A stretch of DNA of 64,000 bases from Hydrogenivirga caldilitoris (lineage in GTDB: Bacteria > Aquificota > Aquificia > Aquificales > Aquificaceae). Numbering within the stretch: position 1 is the stretch's first letter; every line of letters begins with the position of its first letter. Both the position numbers and the translations under genes were made by a program. The notes under the pieces are model-generated. The model was not told where the DNA came from. It saw only the letters and a program-made list of their open reading frames with translations, and did no database searches. Of the stretch, positions 51,559 to 61,173 are shown piece by piece. The stretch covers positions 372,001 to 436,000 of the forward strand of contig NZ_RCCJ01000001.1 of NCBI RefSeq assembly GCF_003664005.1. Direction: 5' to 3'.

Positions 51559-52968
51559 ATGCCTAAGTATTCACCCCAAGAAGTTTTAAGCCTGATTGAA
51601 CAGGAGGGGGTCCAGTACGTGGACCTCAGGTTCTCAGACCCCTTTGGTCAATGGCAGCATCTGACAGTTCCAGCTTACGAGATATCGGAAGACACCTTTG
51701 AGAGCGGGAGGGGTTTTGATGGCTCTTCCATAAGAGGGTGGAGGACTATAAACGAGTCTGACATGATCGCTAAACCTGACCCCAATACAGCCTTCATAGA
51801 CCCCTTCATAGAGCCGAAGACCCTCGTGATGATATGCGATATCTACGACCCTATTACGGGCGAGAGGTACGGAAGGGACACAAGGTACGTAGCTCAAAAG
51901 GCTGAGCAGTACCTCAAACAGACCGGTATAGGGGATGCTGCTTACTTCGGACCTGAGGCGGAGTTCTTCATATTTGATTCGGTTGAGTTCGGGACTGGAC
52001 CCAACTACTCCTTCTGGAGGATAGACTCTGAGGAGGGTTGGTGGAACAGGGAGTTCACCTCAACAGGATACAAGATCCCCTTTAAGAGAGGTTACTTCCC
52101 GGTACCGCCCTTGGATAAGACAATGGATATCAGGAACGAGATGGTAACGATTCTCTCGGAGCTCGGGGTAACCGTTGAGCTCCACCACCACGAGGTTGCC
52201 ACAGCAGGCCAGGCTGAGATAGATATAAGGTATGACTCCCTCGTGAGTCAGAGCGATAAGCTTTTCCTGTACAAGTATGTAGTCAGGAACGTCGCGGCAA
52301 AACACGGTAAGTACGCAACCTTCATGGCTAAGGTGCTTCCCAACGACAACGGTTCGGGGATGCACACCCACTTCTCCATATGGAAAGGTGACGAACCACT
52401 CTTCGCCGGCTCAGGGTACGCAGGACTCTCCGAGACAGCTCTTTACGCCATAGGTGGAATACTCAAACATGCGAGAGCCATAGTTGCACTGACCAACCCC
52501 ACTGTAAACTCTTACCACAGGCTCGTTCCAGGCTTTGAGGCTCCCGTAAGACTCGCTTACTCTGCGAGGAACAGGTCTGCGGCGATAAGGATACCCATGT
52601 ACTCCCAGTCCCCCAAAGCCAAGAGGATAGAGGTAAGGTTCCCCGACGCCACCTCCAACCCCTACCTTGCCTTCAGCGCCATACTCATGGCGGCGATAGA
52701 TGGTATAGAGAACAAGATTGACCCGGGAGAGCCCTTTGACAAAGACATATACTCCTTACCTCCAGAGGAGCTTGAGGGGATACCCCAGCTTCCAGGCTCT
52801 CTTGAGGAGGCTATAAATGAGCTGGAAAAGGACTACGAGTTCCTGCTAAAGGGAGGTGTCTTCACCGAAGAGCTTCTCCAGCTCTGGATTGAAGCCAAGA
52901 GGGCTGAAGTGGACAGGCTCAGGTTCACTCCTCACCCTCTTGAGTTTGAGCTCTACTTTGATGTGTAA
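51559..52968 (+). CDS. glnA: Glutamine synthetase, type I
   Basis: GlnA makes glutamine from glutamate, ammonia and ATP, the main ammonium-assimilation step. The 469-residue enzyme has DGSSIRGW (55-61), GPEAEFFIFD, the HHHEVATAGQAEID metal/glutamate region, NGSGMHTHFS and the ATP-binding NRSAAIRIP. Tyr398 in IYSLPPEE corresponds to the adenylylated tyrosine of the beta subtype, so covalent control is possible; the modifying enzyme is not in the window. It is preceded by AAGGAGGTG. Confidence 0.98.
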   Translation: MPKYSPQEVLSLIEQEGVQYVDLRFSDPFGQWQHLTVPAYEISEDTFESGRGFDGSSIRGWRTINESDMIAKPDPNTAFIDPFIEPKTLVMICDIYDPITGERYGRDTRYVAQKAEQYLKQTGIGDAAYFGPEAEFFIFDSVEFGTGPNYSFWRIDSEEGWWNREFTSTGYKIPFKRGYFPVPPLDKTMDIRNEMVTILSELGVTVELHHHEVATAGQAEIDIRYDSLVSQSDKLFLYKYVVRNVAAKHGKYATFMAKVLPNDNGSGMHTHFSIWKGDEPLFAGSGYAGLSETALYAIGGILKHARAIVALTNPTVNSYHRLVPGFEAPVRLAYSARNRSAAIRIPMYSQSPKAKRIEVRFPDATSNPYLAFSAILMAAIDGIENKIDPGEPFDKDIYSLPPEELEGIPQLPGSLEEAINELEKDYEFLLKGGVFTEELLQLWIEAKRAEVDRLRFTPHPLEFELYFDV

Positions 52969-52979
52969 GTTTTAAAGCA

Positions 52980-52997
52980 CCCCGCCTCTGGCGGGGT
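52980..52997 (+). terminator. GC hairpin between glnA and amtB
   Basis: CCCCGCC-TCT-GGCGGGG is a perfect 7-bp stem with a 3-nt loop, 11 nt after the glnA stop. It is followed by TCATTT rather than a U run. It may be a partial terminator or an RNA stabiliser that lowers amtB expression relative to glnA. Confidence 0.65.
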
Positions 52998-53022
52998 CAT
53001 TTCAATATAGGAGGGAAAAGAG

Positions 53023-54300
53023 ATGAGGCGCGCACTTCTTTGGATGAGTCTGCCCTTACTTTTGGGGGCGATACCTGCCTTTGCCGCAGAGACCAAGCTG
53101 GATACGGGGAATACAGCGTGGATGCTTACAGCTTCCGCCCTGGTTGTGTTTATGACGGTTCCGGGGCTTGCTCTCTTTTACGGAGGGCTTGACAAGAGTA
53201 AGAGCATCCTCAACACGATAGCCATGTCCTTGGTCGCCTTCGCGATAGTTACGATAACCTGGCTTGCCGTAGGATACTCTATAGCTTACGGGAACGATAT
53301 AGCCCAGTTTGTGGGAAACCCCATCCAGTATTTCTTCGGAAGAGGCATAACGGGTATGAACGAGAGCACCGGTTACCCGGCACTCCTGGACCTGATGTTT
53401 CAATTAACGTTCGCTGCCATTACAACTGCCCTGGTAAGCGGTTCCTTGGTGGGGAGAATGAAATTTTCTGCATGGATAGTGTTCAGCATCCTCTGGAGCA
53501 TTATCGTTTACGCTCCCATCGCCCACTGGGTCTGGGGTGGGGGTTTCCTGAGCAATCACGGTGCCCTTGATTTTGCTGGAGGGACTGTTGTTCATATAAA
53601 CGCAGGTATAGCCGGTCTTGTTGGTGCTCTGATACTCGGAAAGAGGAAGGAACCTCAGCTCATACCTAACAACGTTCCTCTCGTGGCTCTCGGTGCCGGG
53701 ATACTGTGGTTCGGTTGGTTCGGCTTCAATGCAGGCTCTGCCCTCGCTGCAAACACGGTAGCCGTCTATGCCATGGTAAACACTACAGTCGCCACCTCCT
53801 CTGCAGCTCTTGCCTGGATGTTTATTGAATGGGCAACTGCAGGAAAACCCACCGTTGTTGGTATATCCTCCGGCATAGTGGCAGGTCTTGTTGCTGTAAC
53901 ACCGGCGGCTGGTTTTGTTAACCCTGTAGGAGCAATATTTATAGGTGCTATCGCTTCTCTGATAGCATACTTTGCGGTCGCTAAACTCAAACCTGCTTTT
54001 GGATACGACGATGCCCTTGACGTCTTTGGAATTCACGGTATAGCTGGTGTGGTTGGTGCTTTACTCACCGGTGTGTTCGCAGACCCCTCTATAAATGAAA
54101 AAGCCGGACTCCTATACGGGAACCCGAAGCAGGTTCTAATACAGGTTGAAGGTGTTGTGGTTACCCTTGTTTACTCTGGTGTCCTGACGGCGGTTATCCT
54201 TTTAGTTGCTAAGGCTGTTACAGGGCTTAGAGCTAGGGAAGAAGAGGAGATAGAAGGTCTTGACAGCTCTCAGCACGGAGAGAGCGCTTATAACCTTTAA
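53023..54300 (+). CDS. amtB: Ammonium transporter
   Basis: AmtB is the trimeric inner-membrane ammonium channel. The 425-residue protein has a cleavable signal peptide (about 1-21, GAIPAFA). Eleven membrane helices follow, with the family motifs FYGGLDKSKS, the pore histidine segment FAGGTVVHINAG, and DVFGIHGIAGVVGALLTG with the second pore histidine. PII binds and blocks AmtB when nitrogen is plentiful, matching its position behind glnB. Confidence 0.97.
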   Translation: MRRALLWMSLPLLLGAIPAFAAETKLDTGNTAWMLTASALVVFMTVPGLALFYGGLDKSKSILNTIAMSLVAFAIVTITWLAVGYSIAYGNDIAQFVGNPIQYFFGRGITGMNESTGYPALLDLMFQLTFAAITTALVSGSLVGRMKFSAWIVFSILWSIIVYAPIAHWVWGGGFLSNHGALDFAGGTVVHINAGIAGLVGALILGKRKEPQLIPNNVPLVALGAGILWFGWFGFNAGSALAANTVAVYAMVNTTVATSSAALAWMFIEWATAGKPTVVGISSGIVAGLVAVTPAAGFVNPVGAIFIGAIASLIAYFAVAKLKPAFGYDDALDVFGIHGIAGVVGALLTGVFADPSINEKAGLLYGNPKQVLIQVEGVVVTLVYSGVLTAVILLVAKAVTGLRAREEEEIEGLDSSQHGESAYNL

Positions 54301-54314
54301 AGGAGGTTTTAGCT

Positions 54315-55343
54315 ATGAAGAAGAAACTGCTACTCACAGCGATCTTGGCTTTTACCGGAAGCTCCATTGCCCAGGAGAAGACCTTGAGTCTCAAGCTTTC
54401 ACAGCCCCTTGAACTTTACGGAGGATTGACTGGAGGCTACTTCTTTACAACGAACGAAGGAGGCAAAGACTCCCAGGACGCCTTCAAGCTTACAAACGCC
54501 CTTATAGGGCTTAAAAGTTCCGAGGGTATTGTAGGTTTTGACCTTGCCGTTGGAAGTTTCCTGGCACCCTCCGTATGGGACGGGGGAGTGAACAACAGCA
54601 TGGTCTCCTACACGCAGGGTGAACCTACATACGATGAAGCTGGAATACTCTGGGGTTACGCAACACTTTCGCCTATTGATAAGCTCTCCCTTAAACTGGG
54701 ATACATACCCACGAACATAGGGGCTGAGGTTATAAACACCTACGCTAACAAAAGCATAACCCTCGGTGCGGTGTGGTTCGCTCAACCCGTCATTTATCCA
54801 GGTGTGAGGGTTAGTTATGAGGTTTTTAAAGATATCAAGCTCTACGCCGAGTATAACCACGATTCTGTAAGCCCGAGGAGGGAAGCCTTCGCCTTTGGCT
54901 CCCTCGGTTCTATATCAGGTATAAGCTACGCTCTAAGCTACTATGACTATACAGGTTTCAAAAACCTCATAGACCTTGTTCTGGGATACTCCATAGGGGA
55001 TATAGAGCTTGGGCTGAATGCGGACTACCAGTGGCTTGACAGCTCTGCTAAGACTCCGGGGCAAGATGACAGCGCTTACGGACTTGCCGTTTATATAACG
55101 CCAAAGCTTGGGATTCTATCTATTCCTGTAAGACTGGAGTACTTTAACGAGGGAACGAGTGGTATATACTGGGGTGGTGCGGACAAGGGCTACACCGTGA
55201 CCGTAACCCCAACCTTCAAGCCTTCCGAAAACACTTTTATCAGAGGGGAAGTAGCCTACATCTCAACGGACAACAAGGTCTTTAAAAACGGAACTGAAGA
55301 TAACAAAACTACCCTTGCTGTAGAGCTTGGCTTTACTTTTTGA
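54315..55343 (+). CDS. Outer-membrane beta-barrel porin (BBP2/OmpL-like)
   Basis: The 342-residue protein has a signal peptide (about 1-19, cleaved near SIAQ). A full beta-barrel follows with repeated amphipathic strands (LYGGLTGGYFF, LKLGYIPTNIGAEV, LEYFNEG), ending in the aromatic VELGFTF. It resembles the OmpL-like beta-barrel porin-2 group. It is the last gene of the nitrogen operon, 14 nt after amtB, so it may let ammonium or small nitrogen compounds across the outer membrane. The substrate is inferred only from its position. Confidence 0.85.
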   Translation: MKKKLLLTAILAFTGSSIAQEKTLSLKLSQPLELYGGLTGGYFFTTNEGGKDSQDAFKLTNALIGLKSSEGIVGFDLAVGSFLAPSVWDGGVNNSMVSYTQGEPTYDEAGILWGYATLSPIDKLSLKLGYIPTNIGAEVINTYANKSITLGAVWFAQPVIYPGVRVSYEVFKDIKLYAEYNHDSVSPRREAFAFGSLGSISGISYALSYYDYTGFKNLIDLVLGYSIGDIELGLNADYQWLDSSAKTPGQDDSAYGLAVYITPKLGILSIPVRLEYFNEGTSGIYWGGADKGYTVTVTPTFKPSENTFIRGEVAYISTDNKVFKNGTEDNKTTLAVELGFTF

Positions 55344-55365
55344 GTTCTGCACCCATGTACCTGTT

Positions 55366-55388
55366 GCCCCCTCGGCGGGGGCTTTTTT
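55366..55388 (+). terminator. Intrinsic terminator of the nitrogen operon
   Basis: GCCCCC-tcggc-GGGGGC (55366-55382) followed directly by TTTTTT (55383-55388) is a textbook rho-independent terminator, 22 nt after the porin stop. Confidence 0.95.
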
Positions 55389-55399
55389 AACATTAAACC

Positions 55400-56152
55400 A
55401 TGAAGGCAATAAAGGGGTTGCTTCTTGACATAGATGGGGTCCTTTACGTAGGAGAAAGACCTATCCCGGGCGCAATAGAGTCGCTCAGGAAGCTCAGAGA
55501 AAGATTTAAAGTGAGGTTCATAACTAACACCACGAGAAAGCCCACTTCAGAAGTAGTTAAAAAGCTCAAGAAAATGGGTTTTGATGTGTACAAGGATGAG
55601 GTGTTTACAGCCCTGGCAGCAACAGCAAGCTTTCTGAGAGAAAGAAATGCAAAAGCCTTCTTCCTTCTGACAGACGAGGCTATGGAAGAGGTAAAAGATC
55701 TTATGGGAGAACCTCCCGAGTACGTGGTGGTGGGGGACGCCCACTATAACTTCAACTACGACAACCTGAACAGAGCCTTCAGGTATTTAACCGACGGTGC
55801 AAAGCTCATAACCGCCGCCAAGAACAGGTATTTCAAGGACAGGGACGGAAAGCTGTCTCTCGACGCAGGACCCTTCGTCAAGGCCTTGGAATTCGCCTCC
55901 GGAAAGAGAGCTAAGGTTATAGGAAAGCCGAGCAGAGAGTTTTTCCTGAGTGCGGTGAGGAGTATGGATCTGACGCCTCAGGAGTGTGCGGTCGTCGGAG
56001 ACGACATAGAGGCTGACGTCCTGGGGGGTATGAAGGTAGGTTTACACGGCGTACTTGTGAGAACAGGAAAGTTTAGAGATACGGACTTAAAAAAGGGTAA
56101 ACCAGACCTTCTGATTGAAAGTATAGCCGAGTTATCCAGAATTTTCAGGTAG
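55400..56152 (+). CDS. HAD-superfamily phosphatase, NagD-like
   Basis: The 250-residue protein has HAD motif [12 protein letters not shown] with the nucleophile Asp, and motif II in [10 protein letters not shown]2-type cap follows (about 75-180), then Lys in [11 protein letters not shown] and motif [19 protein letters not shown]. NagD/HDHD2-type enzymes dephosphorylate sugar phosphates or nucleotides; the substrate is not predictable. The end overlaps convergent rpmA by 8 nt. Confidence 0.91.
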   Translation: MKAIKGLLLDIDGVLYVGERPIPGAIESLRKLRERFKVRFITNTTRKPTSEVVKKLKKMGFDVYKDEVFTALAATASFLRERNAKAFFLLTDEAMEEVKDLMGEPPEYVVVGDAHYNFNYDNLNRAFRYLTDGAKLITAAKNRYFKDRDGKLSLDAGPFVKALEFASGKRAKVIGKPSREFFLSAVRSMDLTPQECAVVGDDIEADVLGGMKVGLHGVLVRTGKFRDTDLKKGKPDLLIESIAELSRIFR

Positions 56153-56435
56153 CCTTACCGTTGCCGTTAAGAGATTCCCATTCTTCCGGCGTAAGCACGC
56201 TCACAAGCTTTTTGTTTCTCCTGCTTTCAAAGTGAACGTACCCGTCCGTCAGCGCGAAGAGGGTGAAATCTGAACCAAGTCCTACATTTTTACCAGGATA
56301 TATCTTTGTTCCCCTCTGCCTTACAAGTATGTTTCCAGCCTTTACGAACTGACCGCCGTACCTTTTAACACCTAACCTTTTAGAATGACTATCCCTTCCG
56401 TTTCTCGTAGAACCACCGCTCGCTTTAGAAGCCAT
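56145..56435 (-). CDS. rpmA: 50S ribosomal protein L27
   Basis: L27 reaches the peptidyl-transferase centre with its N-terminal tail. The 96-residue protein starts [20 protein letters not shown], close to the family MAxKKxGGSxxNGRDSxSKR, and has [18 protein letters not shown] and [12 protein letters not shown]. No N-terminal extension needing cleavage is present. It lies 1 nt after rplU. Confidence 0.98.
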   Translation of the reverse strand: MASKASGGSTRNGRDSHSKRLGVKRYGGQFVKAGNILVRQRGTKIYPGKNVGLGSDFTLFALTDGYVHFESRRNKKLVSVLTPEEWESLNGNGKAT

Positions 56436-56436
56436 T

Positions 56437-56736
56437 TCAAACCTCCTTTATATCTTTAATTAATATCTCCGTGTAAGATTGTCTATGCCCTTTCCATCTC
56501 TTATAGTTCTTCTTAGGCTTATACTTAAAGACGGTTACCTTTCTCCCCTTACCATGGGCTACCACTTCAGCTACAACCTTTCCCTTGTAAAATTCAACGC
56601 TTCCGTCGTCCTTCCTGAGCATCAATGGTTCAAACTCTACACTTGCACCTTCTTCCGCCTTTATTTTCTCAATTCTGAGCTTCATACCCGGTTCAACCCT
56701 GTACTGCTTTCCACCAGTCTTTATTACGGCGTACAT
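56437..56736 (-). CDS. rplU: 50S ribosomal protein L21
   Basis: The 99-residue 23S rRNA-binding protein shows the family pattern: [17 protein letters not shown] at the start and [20 protein letters not shown] near the end. It is first in the rplU-rpmA operon, preceded by TAGGAGGTAA, and divergent from purL with 73 nt between the starts. Confidence 0.98.
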   Translation of the reverse strand: MYAVIKTGGKQYRVEPGMKLRIEKIKAEEGASVEFEPLMLRKDDGSVEFYKGKVVAEVVAHGKGRKVTVFKYKPKKNYKRWKGHRQSYTEILIKDIKEV

Positions 56737-56771
56737 ATGGATTACCTCCTATATGGCTTAACAGAGTGAAT

Positions 56772-56780
56772 AGTATAGCA
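56772..56780 (-). promoter_or_regulatory. Extended -10 promoter of rplU-rpmA
   Basis: On the minus strand this reads TGC-TATACT, an extended -10 (TGn plus a -10 with one mismatch). It lies about 35 nt before the rplU start. No good -35 box is visible, which extended -10 promoters do not require. Confidence 0.45.
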
Positions 56781-56809
56781 TAAAAGCAAAGTGATAAAAT
56801 AAAACTTCT

Positions 56810-59038
56810 ATGGAAAAGCTCTGGGAAGCACATGGACTCTCTGAGGAAGAGTACAAGAAGATAGTCTCCTTTCTCGGCAGGGAGCCTAACAACGTTGAGC
56901 TCGGTGTCCTCGGTGCCCTCTGGTCGGAACACTGCTCTTATAAATCTTCAAGGGCTGTTCTCAAGAAGTTTCCAACTCAGGCTGAGTGGGTGGTTCAAGG
57001 ACCTGGCGAGAACGCAGGCGTTATAAGGGTGGACGACGACGTATGGGTAGCCTTTAAGATTGAAAGCCACAATCACCCCTCCTTTATAGAACCTTTTAAC
57101 GGGGCTGCTACAGGGGTTGGAGGGATAATAAGAGACGTACTTTCAATGGGAGCACGACCGATAGCACTTGCAGACTCATTGCGTTTTGGAGAGCTTACAG
57201 ACCAGAGGACGAAATTTCTTGTAAAGGGAGTTGTAAAAGGTATAAGCTCTTACGGGAACTCCATAGGGGTCCCCACCGTGGGTGGAGAGACTTTTTTTGA
57301 AGGCTCTTACAGAACTAACCCCCTGGTGAACGCCTTCTGTCTGGGGATACTCCCGGCTAACAGGATGTACCGGGCGAGAGCAACCAAAGTAGGACAGCTC
57401 CTCTTTCTTATAGGCTCTTCCACGGGAAGGGACGGCATTCACGGCGCGGTGATGGCTTCTGGAGAGTTTGGAGAAGATGCCCAGGAGAAAAGACCGAACG
57501 TACAGGTTGGAGACCCTTACTTTGGAAAGAAGCTAATAGAGGCAGTTCTTGAAGCTGTGGAGAGAGGCATACCTGTAGGTATGCAGGACCTGGGTGCAGC
57601 CGGGCTTGCAGGCTCTGCTTCCGAACTTGCCAGCAAGTCTGATATGGGGGTTGAACTTTACCTTGACAAGGTTCCTCTTAGAGAGGAGGGTATGAACCCG
57701 TATGAGATCCTCCTTTCAGAGAGTCAAGAGAGGATGCTGCTTGTAGTTGAGGAGGAAAACGTAAAGTATCTGGAAGAGATAGCAGAAAAATACCACCTCA
57801 ACTATGCGGTTGTCGGAAGGACCACGGACGATAAAAGATTCAGAGCTTTCTTTAATGGGGAGTTGGTAGCTGAGCTTCCGGTCAATCTTATAGTAGATGA
57901 AGCACCAGTCTATAGCAGACCCGTAAAAGAACCTTCTTACCTAAAGGAGCTCAGGGACTTTGACCAAGAACTTCTACCGGAAGTTGACATCAAGGAGGCG
58001 TTAATAAAACTCCTGTCCTCTCCCAACGTATGCTCAAAGGCTTGGATATACACCCAGTACGATTATCAGGTGGGGACGAACACGGTAATAAAACCGGGTG
58101 GGGACGCAGCCCTTTTGAGGCTTAAATGGGTTGAGAAACCAGAGCTTCACTCAAAGAAGGGCATAGCTATCTCCTCAGAGGGGAACGGGAGGTTCGTATT
58201 CTTGAACCCCTATGAGGGTGGCAAGTACATTGTTGCGGAAGCTTGCAGAAATGTGGCCTGCACGGGAGCGGTGCCGTTGGCTATAACCGATTGTCTAAAC
58301 TTTGGAAATCCTGAAAGACCTGAGATAATGTGGCAGCTCCTTAAAGCTGTTGAAGGCATGTCGGAGGCTTGCAGAGAGCTGAACGTTCCTGTAATAAGCG
58401 GGAACGTATCTCTTTACAATGAAACAGTTGAGAAGAATGAGGTCAGAAATGTGTACCCTACACCCGTTGTAGTTTGTGTGGGTGTACTGGAAGATATAGA
58501 GCGATTTGTAGATATAGCCTATCAAGCACCCGGAGAGCTTATACTCATAGGAGACCTCAAAAGACCTTCTCAGATAGACGGAAGTGAGTATCTTAAGGTA
58601 GTTCATGGTCTTGTAAAAGGAGATGTACCGAAGGTTGATCTCGGGAAAGAAAGGACCCTCATAGAGACCTTATCCTTTCTTATTAAGAACGATATTGTGA
58701 AGTCAGCCCACGATATATCCTCAGGCGGGCTTCTTGTGAACGTGCTTGAGAGTCTATTTACAAGTAAGTTCGGGGCTGAGATAGAGCTGTACTCCGATGA
58801 AAGGGCGGACATCTTCCTGTTTGCTGAAATGCCAACTCGCGTTGTTGTGAGTGTTGAGCAGTCTAAGTCCGATCAGCTTAAGGATTTAATTGAGGAAAGA
58901 GGGCTTGATTGGATGTACATAGGCAGGATTATACCTGAGAGAGTTATCAGGTTGAGCTATAATGGGGAGCTGGTCTTTGAAGAGGACGTTGAAACCCTTA
59001 AGGAGGTGTGGGAAAGATCCTTAGAGGAAGCACTCTAA
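56810..59038 (+). CDS. purL: Phosphoribosylformylglycinamidine synthase subunit PurL
   Basis: PurL converts FGAR to FGAM with ATP and ammonia from PurQ. At 742 residues this is the small PurL of the PurS-PurQ-PurL complex; purS and purQ are not in the window. It has LWSEHCSYKSSR with the catalytic His, ESHNHPSFIEPFNGAATGVG-type ATP loop (in part), GMQDLGAAGL and the second-half SAHDISSGGL motif. Its 3' end overlaps lspA by 31 nt. Confidence 0.97.
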   Translation: MEKLWEAHGLSEEEYKKIVSFLGREPNNVELGVLGALWSEHCSYKSSRAVLKKFPTQAEWVVQGPGENAGVIRVDDDVWVAFKIESHNHPSFIEPFNGAATGVGGIIRDVLSMGARPIALADSLRFGELTDQRTKFLVKGVVKGISSYGNSIGVPTVGGETFFEGSYRTNPLVNAFCLGILPANRMYRARATKVGQLLFLIGSSTGRDGIHGAVMASGEFGEDAQEKRPNVQVGDPYFGKKLIEAVLEAVERGIPVGMQDLGAAGLAGSASELASKSDMGVELYLDKVPLREEGMNPYEILLSESQERMLLVVEEENVKYLEEIAEKYHLNYAVVGRTTDDKRFRAFFNGELVAELPVNLIVDEAPVYSRPVKEPSYLKELRDFDQELLPEVDIKEALIKLLSSPNVCSKAWIYTQYDYQVGTNTVIKPGGDAALLRLKWVEKPELHSKKGIAISSEGNGRFVFLNPYEGGKYIVAEACRNVACTGAVPLAITDCLNFGNPERPEIMWQLLKAVEGMSEACRELNVPVISGNVSLYNETVEKNEVRNVYPTPVVVCVGVLEDIERFVDIAYQAPGELILIGDLKRPSQIDGSEYLKVVHGLVKGDVPKVDLGKERTLIETLSFLIKNDIVKSAHDISSGGLLVNVLESLFTSKFGAEIELYSDERADIFLFAEMPTRVVVSVEQSKSDQLKDLIEERGLDWMYIGRIIPERVIRLSYNGELVFEEDVETLKEVWERSLEEAL

Positions 59039-59478
59039 TATACCTGTACACCCTTATCGGGGTTGTGTTCCTTGATCTCCTCACAAAGGAGATGGCGGAG
59101 CAGTTTCTCTCAGAGAAAAGCTATGAGCCTTTACCCTTCCTCAAGCTCTTTCTTATATACAACAAAGGGGCTGCCTTCGGTATTTTCTCAGGTGCACCCG
59201 ATTGGATAAGGATACCTATCCTTGTTGTAACACCTGTTATCGCTTTTGCCGTCACCTACATTTACTCCAGAAGAGACTCAAACCTGCTTATCTCAGTGAT
59301 AATGGGTCTTATAGCTGGAGGTGCCTTGGGAAATCTTTACGATAGGCTTTTCTTAGGAAAGGTCAGGGATTTTATCCACCTCCACATTGGAGAACACTAC
59401 TGGCCAGCCTTCAATATAGCCGATGCCTCCATAACAACAGCGGTACTCCTTTTAGTAATAGGGCAACTCAAGAAGTAG
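59008..59478 (+). CDS. lspA: Lipoprotein signal peptidase
   Basis: LspA cleaves the signal peptide of diacylglyceryl-modified prolipoproteins in the inner membrane. The 156-residue protein has four membrane helices, the NKGAAFGIFSG motif, GALGNLYDRLFLGKVRDF with the first catalytic Asp, and FNIADASI with the second. The only in-frame start is the GTG at 59008 inside purL; AGGAGG sits only 1 nt before it, which is unusually close. The lipoprotein at 2483 is a likely substrate. Confidence 0.94.
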   Translation: MGKILRGSTLIYLYTLIGVVFLDLLTKEMAEQFLSEKSYEPLPFLKLFLIYNKGAAFGIFSGAPDWIRIPILVVTPVIAFAVTYIYSRRDSNLLISVIMGLIAGGALGNLYDRLFLGKVRDFIHLHIGEHYWPAFNIADASITTAVLLLVIGQLKK

Positions 59479-59487
59479 TATATAAGT

Positions 59488-60012
59488 ATGGGTTTCATAT
59501 ATATGACCTCCTTTGGAGGTGTTGAGAGCAGACTGCTTATAGGTTCAGCCACGAATGTAAAGGAAACCTTCGGTTTTAGCGTACGTGTATCTTCTGTGCC
59601 CTTTCCACCAAAGCTCGGCTTTAACCCAAGAAGGGGGCAGTTCCACGCAGGAACTATCCTCTCTTACTTAAGCCAGCTTTACTTTCCGGAGCTTGTACGT
59701 ATGGTAGCCCTTGTCGGCTTTGACCTTTACGAGGAAGGTTTAAACTTTGTGTTTGGAGAAGCTGAACTTGGAGGAAAAAGCGCCCTCATAAGCGTTTACA
59801 GGTTGAAGCATTATGATGAGCGAATAACCTTTGAGAGAACCTTTAAGGAGGTAAACCATGAACTTGGGCACACCTTTGGGCTCACCCACTGTTCTGATAC
59901 CACCTGTGTTATGAGCTTCTCAAATTCTCTTGCTGATGTTGATAGAAAATCAAGAGAGTTCTGTGAAAGTTGTAAAGGGAAGCTGAGGTTAGCCCTTTCC
60001 TCTTACAGATAG
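59488..60012 (+). CDS. Archaemetzincin-family zinc metalloprotease
   Basis: The 174-residue protein has the metzincin-type HELGHTFGLTH (124-134) directly followed by Cys135. The second zinc site of archaemetzincins is then seen as C140, C159 and C162 (CVMSFSN, FCESC). This HExxHxxGxxHCx4CxMx17CxxC pattern is specific to the archaemetzincin family, which is common in archaea and sparse in bacteria. The cellular substrate is unknown. No signal peptide is seen, so it acts in the cytoplasm. It overlaps the convergent MFS gene by 24 nt. Confidence 0.92.
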   Translation: MGFIYMTSFGGVESRLLIGSATNVKETFGFSVRVSSVPFPPKLGFNPRRGQFHAGTILSYLSQLYFPELVRMVALVGFDLYEEGLNFVFGEAELGGKSALISVYRLKHYDERITFERTFKEVNHELGHTFGLTHCSDTTCVMSFSNSLADVDRKSREFCESCKGKLRLALSSYR

Positions 60013-61158
60013 AATCCAGGGCGCAAGGGTGAAAAGCCATATAAGGGAGAGGATAGAGTTAAAAGTTAGCATGTAAACAGTCCCCAATTTTAGAAAAACG
60101 CCTCCCATAGCTCCACCTAAAAAGGCGCCTATAAACTGGCTTGTGTTGTAAACTCCGACCGCCAAGCCTCTCGTGTCTTTATGGGAGAGTTTGGTAAGCA
60201 AGGAAGGCATGATAGGTTCAAGAAGGTGAAAACCTATGAAGTAAAGCAAAAGGAGCGAGACCACACCGGTGAAGTTCTTGAAAATGAGATGACTGATAAA
60301 ACCTAAGCCGATGAGGACTATACCGCTAAGAAATACCTCCCTTATCCTACCTTTCTTTTCAGCGAGTATAGTTGAAGGTACCATCACGGCTATGGATACG
60401 AGGATTATGGGTAAGTAAAGTTTCCAGTGCTCCGGTTTTGGGAGATTGTATCTGTTTATCAGCTCTATGGGAATTACCGTAAATATGGATACGAGGAGGG
60501 CATGGAGTATACCTACAGACAGGTTCAGCATAACTTGGCTTCTATCCTTAAGTACCATGCCTATGTTCTTTAAGGAAGGTTCTATTTCTTTATGATGGGT
60601 TTTTGGCTCCTTTATAAAGAAAAGAATGTACAGCATAGCTATACAGGACAGGAAAGCAGTTAGATAGAATATGAAGGGAACGCCAAACTTACCAGCCAAT
60701 ATAGGTGCAACCGTTATACTGAAGGCAAAGACCATCCCCACAGAAGCACCTATCTGAGCGAAGGCTCTCGTCCTCACCTCCTCTCTTATTAGGTCTGCTG
60801 CTAAGGATACAGCCGCTGAAGATATGGCTCCACCACCCTGAATGAGCCTCGCGACTATCATACTCCATATATTGTGAGCTATCCCCCCCAAGATGCTACC
60901 GAATATATAGGCTATAAACCCGAAGGTTATAACGGGTTTCCTGCCAAATTTATCGGACAGGTATCCGAAGGGAATCTGCAAAACTGCCTGGGTAAGCCCG
61001 TATATACCTACCGCTATACCTGTGAGCACCGGTGTGCTACCTTCCATGCTTTTCACATAAGGTGCAAGAACCGGGAGTAAGAGGAAAAGTCCCAGCATAC
61101 GGGCAACCACAGCGAAGGTTATACCGGCGAGGGTTCTTTTCTCCTCGGATGTAAACAT
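59989..61158 (-). CDS. Major facilitator superfamily transporter
   Basis: The 389-residue protein has twelve predicted membrane helices. The MFS signature GYLSDKFGRKP lies in the loop after helix 2, and GGAISSAAVSLAADL-type segments are present. The overall pattern resembles drug/proton antiporters of the DHA1 group. The substrate is not predictable. It is the last gene of the minus-strand run that includes the GTPase module, 15 nt after the GTPase stop. Confidence 0.9.
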   Translation of the reverse strand: MFTSEEKRTLAGITFAVVARMLGLFLLLPVLAPYVKSMEGSTPVLTGIAVGIYGLTQAVLQIPFGYLSDKFGRKPVITFGFIAYIFGSILGGIAHNIWSMIVARLIQGGGAISSAAVSLAADLIREEVRTRAFAQIGASVGMVFAFSITVAPILAGKFGVPFIFYLTAFLSCIAMLYILFFIKEPKTHHKEIEPSLKNIGMVLKDRSQVMLNLSVGILHALLVSIFTVIPIELINRYNLPKPEHWKLYLPIILVSIAVMVPSTILAEKKGRIREVFLSGIVLIGLGFISHLIFKNFTGVVSLLLLYFIGFHLLEPIMPSLLTKLSHKDTRGLAVGVYNTSQFIGAFLGGAMGGVFLKLGTVYMLTFNSILSLIWLFTLAPWILSVRGKG

Positions 61159-61173
61159 GTGGGGAATATTATA

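Noticed and set aside
53404-54036. Long open frame antisense to amtB
   Set aside because: The product is rich in Ser, Cys and Tyr with no recognisable motif, while amtB is complete on the other strand.
56737-56809. L21 leader autoregulatory structure
   Set aside because: The leader is only about 30 nt and shows no stable fold beyond the ribosome site.
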